Shown here piece after piece: positions 6,508 to 10,674 of a stretch of DNA of 10,674 nt. The DNA is taken from contig UQRW01000060.1 of NCBI GenBank assembly GCA_900543515.1, positions 1 through 10,674 of the forward strand. Reading direction: 5' to 3'. Position numbers and translations under genes: made by a program. Position 1 is the first letter of the stretch; every line of letters starts with the position of its first letter. A model generated the notes under the pieces. That model was not told the DNA's origin and did not search any database. It saw only the letters and a program-made list of their open reading frames with translations. The stretch comes from an uncultured Collinsella sp. Lineage in GTDB: Bacteria > Actinomycetota > Coriobacteriia > Coriobacteriales > Coriobacteriaceae.

Positions 6508-9378
6508 ATGAGTCGCCGCAACACCGAGCTGCTCTTGCTCATCGCCTCGGCGTTCCCCGTCATCCTGCTGTATGCGATGTACGTCCTCACCGCGGGCGCT
6601 GCCATCTCCTTTGAGACGCTCGCCGTGCCGATCGGCCTCTTTGCCGCCTTCGCCGCGGCACATATCGCCGTGCGCATCTTGGCGCCCGGCGCCGACCCCG
6701 CCATCCTACCCATCGTATTTATACTTTCGGGCATCGGCATCACGTTCGTGACGCGTCTCGCCCCCGCTCTCGCCATCTCACAGCTCATCATCCTGTTTGT
6801 CTCGGTGGCGCTCATGGTGGGAACGCTTGCACTGGTCAAAAACCTCGACGTGGTCATGCGCTACAAGTACACCTTTGGCATTATCGGCATCATCCTGCTG
6901 ATGCTGCCTATCTTTATCGGCACCACGATCTCGGGCTCCAAGCTGTGGATTCGCATCGCGGGCTTTACCATCCAGCCCGGCGAGTTCGCCAAGGTCTTTA
7001 TCGTGCTGTTCCTAGCTGGGTACCTGGCCGAGAACCGCGAGCTGCTCTCCATCTCCAACCGCAAGATTCTGGGCTTTAAGATCCCTCGCCTGCGACTGCT
7101 GCTGCCGCTGTTTGCCGTGTGGGGTGTGTGCCTGCTCGTCGTCGTCTTCGAACGCGACCTGGGTTCGGCCGTGCTGTTCTACACCATCTTCTTGCTGATG
7201 CTCTACGTTGCCACGGGGCGCTTTTCGTATGTCGTTATCGGCCTTGCGCTCTTAGCTGTCGGAGCCGTGGGCGCCTACAAGTTCCTGTCGCACGTTCAGG
7301 TGCGTTTCCAGGTTTGGGTCGATCCGTTTAAGGACGCCCAGGGCCAGGGCTACCAGATCGTCCAGTCGCTCTTCTCGCTTGCCGATGGCGGCCTGGTCGG
7401 TGTTGGCATCGGCAACGGCATGGCCAACAACATCCCTGTCGTCGAGTCCGACTTTATCTTCTCGGCCATTGGCGAGGAGATGGGCCTTTTGGGCGGCGGC
7501 GCCGTGCTCATCCTGTTTATGCTCTTTGCCGTGCGTGGCCTCACCACAGCTGCCCGCGCTAAATCCGACCTCGCCGCCTTTAGCGCCACCGGTCTTACGG
7601 CAGCCATCAGCTTCCAGGCCTTCTTGATCGTGGGCGGCGTCACCCGCCTGATCCCGCTGACCGGCGTCACTCTGCCCTTTATGAGCCAGGGCGGCTCCTC
7701 GCTGCTGGCAAGCTTTATCATCGTCGCGCTCCTGCTGCGCGCCGGTGACGAGGCGACCGGACGCGAGGCCGAGCTTACCGGCACCGGCACCATGGCCGCC
7801 ATCACCGATGATCAGGTCGCATCTGCCGCCGCCCCGACGGGCACGCGCTTTGCCACCTCGTCTTCCTACGGCAGCGGCAGCCATTCCGTCGGTTCGCGCA
7901 TGCGACGTCGCCTGCTCGACACGCCTGAATCCGGTGTGCTCGGCCGCGTTGCGCTCGCCAACCGTCTAACCCGCGCGGTGCTCGCCTTTACGGCGCTGTT
8001 CGCCATCCTTATCGGCAACCTCACCTATGTCCAGGTCATTAAGGCCAAGGACTATCAGGACATGCCGACCAACAACCACACCATCGCCCGCTCCAAGTAC
8101 ATCCAGCGCGGCTCCATCATCACGTCCGACGGCGTGACACTGGCCGAGTCGCTGCAGCAGGAGGACGGCACCTACGTACGCTCCTACCCCAACGGTAACC
8201 TGGCAGCGCACGTGGTTGGCTACGTGAGCCAGCAGTATGGCACCACCGCCATCGAGAGCGTCATGAACGACACGCTCACCGGTTCTAAGGACTACTCCAG
8301 CTGGAACAACGCCATCGCGTCGCTCGCGGGCCAGACCCAGCCGGGCAACACCGCCAAGCTCACCATCGACTCGCGTATCCAGACGGCGGCCGAGCAGGCA
8401 CTCAAGGGCTTTAAGGGCGCTGTAGTGGTCATCGACCCGCGTACCGGCGCGGTGCTCGCATGTGCCAGCTCGCCCACCTACGACAACACCAACATCGATG
8501 CCCTGCTGCAGACGGGCGGCGGCGAGGACGGCTCCATGTACAATCGCGCCATGGACGCGCTGTACACGCCGGGCTCCACGTTTAAGGTCGTTACGCTTTC
8601 CGCGGCACTCGAGACCGGTACCGCCAGCCTGACCAACACCTACCAGGCGCCCGGCTCCATGGACATCGGCAACGCACCGGTCACCAACTATGCCAACGAG
8701 AGCTACGGTACCATCAGCCTGCAGCAGGCCTTTGCCGTGTCCTCCAACGTCGTCTTTGGCCAGGTGGCAAACGAAGTTGGCGCAAACACGCTCGTGCAGT
8801 TTGCCAACGCTTTTGGCTACGGCCAAAAGCTCGGCCAGGACCTGACCTCCGCGGCCTCCATCATGGCCGACCCGTCGCTCATGACCGAGTGGGAGACCGC
8901 CTGGGCCGGCGCCGGCCAGCCTGTCGGCATGGACCATACGCCCGGCCCGCAGACCACCGTCATGCAAAACGCCGTGATTGCCGCCGCCATCGCTAACAGT
9001 GGCGTGGTCATGGACCCGTACTTTGTAGCCCAGGTACTTGCCCCGGACGGAACCGTGGTCAAGACCACGCAGTCCCGCTCGCTGGGGCAGGCCGTCAGCT
9101 CCGCCACGGCCGACCAGGTCAAGCAGGCCATGCTTGCCGTCGTCCAGTCCGGCACCGGCACCGATGCCCAAATCCCCGGCGTCAAGGTCGCCGGCAAGAC
9201 CGGCTCGGCCGAGACTGGCGGCACCAACGTCAACTCGATGTTCGTTGGCTTTGCACCTTACGATTCACCCACGGTCGCCCTCTCGGTGGCCTTGGAGGAT
9301 TTCGACAAGCATGACGTCAAGGCTGCCAAGATCGCCGGTATCGTCCTGACCGCGGCGCTTGCCGCACAGGGAGCGTGA
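6508..9378 (+). CDS. rodA-pbpA: Fused SEDS glycosyltransferase (RodA/FtsW family) and class B penicillin-binding transpeptidase
   Basis: One 956-residue protein joins two enzymes that are normally separate. Residues 1-411 are a SEDS glycan polymerase with about ten to twelve membrane helices. It carries the family motifs GSKLWI..FTIQPGEFAK (143-162), ERDLG (215-219), ESDFIFSAIGEEMGLLGG (313-330) and GVTLPFMSQGGSSL (386-399). Residues 412-487 form a polar linker that should be cytoplasmic. A single helix (488-509) then leads to a periplasmic-side PBP with RGSIITSDG (534-542) at its entry. The transpeptidase domain (about 636-950) has all active-site boxes: STFK (690-693, nucleophile Ser690), SSN (745-747) and KTGS (897-900). 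Together they would polymerise and cross-link peptidoglycan. I chose ATG 6508 over GTG 6499 because AAGGGAG at 6493-6499 is a ribosome site 8 bases before the ATG and covers the GTG. It starts 16 bases after the pstP stop. Whether it serves elongation (RodA) or division (FtsW) is not settled; the rodA-pbpA position in related clusters favours the former. Confidence 0.95.
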   Translation: MSRRNTELLLLIASAFPVILLYAMYVLTAGAAISFETLAVPIGLFAAFAAAHIAVRILAPGADPAILPIVFILSGIGITFVTRLAPALAISQLIILFVSVALMVGTLALVKNLDVVMRYKYTFGIIGIILLMLPIFIGTTISGSKLWIRIAGFTIQPGEFAKVFIVLFLAGYLAENRELLSISNRKILGFKIPRLRLLLPLFAVWGVCLLVVVFERDLGSAVLFYTIFLLMLYVATGRFSYVVIGLALLAVGAVGAYKFLSHVQVRFQVWVDPFKDAQGQGYQIVQSLFSLADGGLVGVGIGNGMANNIPVVESDFIFSAIGEEMGLLGGGAVLILFMLFAVRGLTTAARAKSDLAAFSATGLTAAISFQAFLIVGGVTRLIPLTGVTLPFMSQGGSSLLASFIIVALLLRAGDEATGREAELTGTGTMAAITDDQVASAAAPTGTRFATSSSYGSGSHSVGSRMRRRLLDTPESGVLGRVALANRLTRAVLAFTALFAILIGNLTYVQVIKAKDYQDMPTNNHTIARSKYIQRGSIITSDGVTLAESLQQEDGTYVRSYPNGNLAAHVVGYVSQQYGTTAIESVMNDTLTGSKDYSSWNNAIASLAGQTQPGNTAKLTIDSRIQTAAEQALKGFKGAVVVIDPRTGAVLACASSPTYDNTNIDALLQTGGGEDGSMYNRAMDALYTPGSTFKVVTLSAALETGTASLTNTYQAPGSMDIGNAPVTNYANESYGTISLQQAFAVSSNVVFGQVANEVGANTLVQFANAFGYGQKLGQDLTSAASIMADPSLMTEWETAWAGAGQPVGMDHTPGPQTTVMQNAVIAAAIANSGVVMDPYFVAQVLAPDGTVVKTTQSRSLGQAVSSATADQVKQAMLAVVQSGTGTDAQIPGVKVAGKTGSAETGGTNVNSMFVGFAPYDSPTVALSVALEDFDKHDVKAAKIAGIVLTAALAAQGA

Positions 9379-9428
9379 TGCCCATGATCGAATCGGACAC
9401 CCGAGGCGCGCCGCGGCCTAAGGGTTAG
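9378..9428 (+). CDS. Possible 16-codon small ORF coupled to the SEDS-PBP stop
   Basis: An ATG overlaps the preceding stop in a TGATG arrangement, as in translationally coupled genes, and reads MPMIESDTRGAPRPKG to a TAG at 9426-9428. No clear separate ribosome site is needed for coupling and none is convincing. The peptide matches nothing I recognise. Its last third forms the left arm and loop of the hairpin at 9405-9440, so translation of it could alter that structure. It may equally be chance or a decayed gene end. Confidence 0.2.
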   Translation: MPMIESDTRGAPRPKG

Positions 9429-9440
9429 CGGCAACGCGCC
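9405..9440 (+). other. Bulged GC-rich hairpin in the gap before pknB
   Basis: GGCGCGCCGC (9405-9414) can pair with GCGG (9428-9431) plus CGCGCC (9435-9440), a 10-bp stem with a CAA bulge and a 13-base loop. No T-run follows, so it is not a standard Rho-independent terminator. It may slow polymerase or protect the upstream transcript end. The rest of the gap, up to 9508, shows no convincing promoter boxes for pknB, although bases 9460-9500 are relatively AT-rich. Confidence 0.35.
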
Positions 9441-9508
9441 ACACGGCCCCAGCGGCCACATCATAGGTACTACACATCGTTGAGCGAATAGTTATGTTAG
9501 GAGCAGGA

Positions 9509-10674
9509 ATGGAACAGAGGGTCCTCGGGGGAAGATACCTCCTCAAGGATAAGGTAGGAACAGGCGGCATGGCGACCGTCTACCGTGCACAGGACCAGGT
9601 TCTCGACCGCACGGTAGCCGTCAAGATCATGCTGCCGCAGTATGCTGGCGACGCAACCTTCGCCGCACGCTTTAAGCAGGAGGCCCAGGCAGCAGCCGGT
9701 CTCTCCTCCCCCTATATCGTGGGCGTCTACGATTGGGGCAAGGACGGCGACACCTATTACATCGTCATGGAGTACCTGCGCGGAACCGACCTTAAGAGCG
9801 GCATCAAGAGCCACGGCGCCCTCGACCCCAAGAAGGTCGCCCAGATCGGCTCGCAGATCAGCTCCGCGCTTTCGGTCGCCCACAAGCACGAGATCATCCA
9901 CCGCGACATTAAGCCGCAGAACATCATGGTGCTGCCCGACGGCAACATTAAGGTGATGGACTTTGGCATCGCGCGCGCCAAGAACAGCCACCTCACGCAA
10001 GACAACAACGTGCTGGGAACCGCCCACTACGTCAGCCCCGAGCAGACCCGTGGTCAGGACCTCGGCCCCACCTCGGATATCTACTCGCTGGGCGTCGTGA
10101 TGTACGAGTGCGCCACCGGCCGCGTCCCCTTTGACGGTGACGACGCTATCTCGGTCGCACTCAAGCAGGTCAACGAGCTGCCTATTCCGCCGAGCCAGAT
10201 CAACTCCGGTGTCGACGCCGACCTTGAGCGCATCATCCTCAAGTGCATGGAGAAGGACCCGGCAAACCGCTTCCAGACCGCCGACGAGCTTCGTCAGGTG
10301 CTCAACAGCTACCTGTCGGGCCGTGCCGTCAACGTCTCGGAGCCCACGCGCATCATCGGTGTCCCCGGTGAGCTGGGCGCCACCAAGACTCGCGAGCTTT
10401 CCGATCAGACGCGCGCCATGGTGCGTCCCGTCTCGGGCGTGAGCGGCCAGAATACCGCCCGTAGCTCGGTTTCGGGCTCCGCCGGCTCCTACGAGGTCGA
10501 AAAGCCCAAATCCAACAAGAACAAGATCATCGCCGCCGTGGTGGCAGCCGTTGCCGTCATCGGCATCGTGGTGGCCTTTGCCACAGGACTCTTTGGCGGC
10601 GAGCAGGTCACCGTGCCCGATGTGCTGGGCAAGGACCAGCAGACTGCCGTCGAGCTGATCAAGGAAGCCGGCCT
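9509..10674 (+). CDS. pknB: PASTA-type Ser/Thr protein kinase PknB (runs off the window end)
   Basis: The first 388 codons of a membrane kinase that senses the cell wall and phosphorylates division and wall-synthesis proteins. The kinase domain (about 10-270) has the glycine loop GTGGMATV (17-24), Lys39 in VAVK, HRDIKPQN (131-138), DFG (151-153) and the activation-segment end GTAHYVSPEQ (170-179). It is thus a standard RD kinase, unlike the one that heads the operon. A Thr/Ser-rich juxtamembrane stretch (271-338) offers phosphorylation sites. The membrane helix is about 339-361. Outside, EQVTVPDVLGKDQQTAVELI (365-384) is the start of the first PASTA repeat; the number of repeats is beyond the window. 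ATG 9509 was chosen because AGGAG at 9499-9503 sits 5 bases upstream; an in-frame ATG at 9494 lies before that site and would leave it unused. It is 130 bases after the SEDS-PBP gene, so it may have its own promoter. Confidence 0.96.
   Translation, partial: MEQRVLGGRYLLKDKVGTGGMATVYRAQDQVLDRTVAVKIMLPQYAGDATFAARFKQEAQAAAGLSSPYIVGVYDWGKDGDTYYIVMEYLRGTDLKSGIKSHGALDPKKVAQIGSQISSALSVAHKHEIIHRDIKPQNIMVLPDGNIKVMDFGIARAKNSHLTQDNNVLGTAHYVSPEQTRGQDLGPTSDIYSLGVVMYECATGRVPFDGDDAISVALKQVNELPIPPSQINSGVDADLERIILKCMEKDPANRFQTADELRQVLNSYLSGRAVNVSEPTRIIGVPGELGATKTRELSDQTRAMVRPVSGVSGQNTARSSVSGSAGSYEVEKPKSNKNKIIAAVVAAVAVIGIVVAFATGLFGGEQVTVPDVLGKDQQTAVELIKEAG

Noticed and set aside
7966..9171. Long minus-strand 401-codon frame opposite the PBP half
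   Set aside because: The plus strand codes intact transpeptidase motifs throughout; the antisense protein is Gly/Val/His/Arg-rich, as expected of a shadow of GC-rich codons.
9405..9440. Rho-independent terminator after the SEDS-PBP gene
   Set aside because: The stem is plausible but bulged and is followed by ACACGGCCCC with no T-run, so I list it only as a hairpin.

Overview
The window is a GC-rich, densely coded stretch, apparently from a high-GC Gram-positive bacterium. The fhaA-fhaB-pstP-SEDS/PBP-pknB block is the classic actinobacterial cell-wall signalling cluster. The codon style, the divergent dnaX neighbour and the fused SEDS-PBP make me think of Coriobacteriia, perhaps Collinsella. 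That placement is inference and was not checked against a database.

Layout. Positions 1-428 (minus strand) hold the first 142 codons of dnaX, the clamp-loader tau/gamma subunit. A 115-bp divergent intergenic region separates it from a plus-strand two-helix membrane protein with a YcxB-like cytoplasmic domain (544-1260). After a 148-bp gap with an extended -10 promoter comes a run of five tightly packed genes: a Ser/Thr kinase with a polytopic C-terminal membrane domain (1409-3262), fhaA (3259-4272), fhaB (4279-4695), a PP2C phosphatase of PstP type (4692-6491), and one long gene coding a SEDS glycosyltransferase fused to a class B penicillin-binding protein (6508-9378). A 130-bp gap with a bulged hairpin follows. 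The window then ends inside pknB (9509 onward), a membrane Ser/Thr kinase cut in its first PASTA repeat.

How it fits together. The two kinases phosphorylate proteins on Ser/Thr and PstP removes the phosphates. FhaA and FhaB bind phosphothreonine through FHA domains and would pass the signal to the wall machinery. The SEDS-PBP fusion polymerises and cross-links peptidoglycan, and the PASTA part of PknB would sense wall fragments or lipid II outside the cell. Compared with the Mycobacterium order fhaA-fhaB-pstP-rodA-pbpA-pknA-pknB, the kinase usually placed beside pknB is missing there. A very different, many-helix kinase leads the operon instead, and rodA and pbpA have become one gene.

No tRNA, rRNA, CRISPR array, insertion sequence or phage gene was seen, and there is no gene-free stretch over 300 bases. 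The points most worth following are the polytopic non-RD kinase, the SEDS-PBP fusion, the long acidic N-terminal extension on PstP, and an apparent promoter buried in the 3' end of the first kinase gene.
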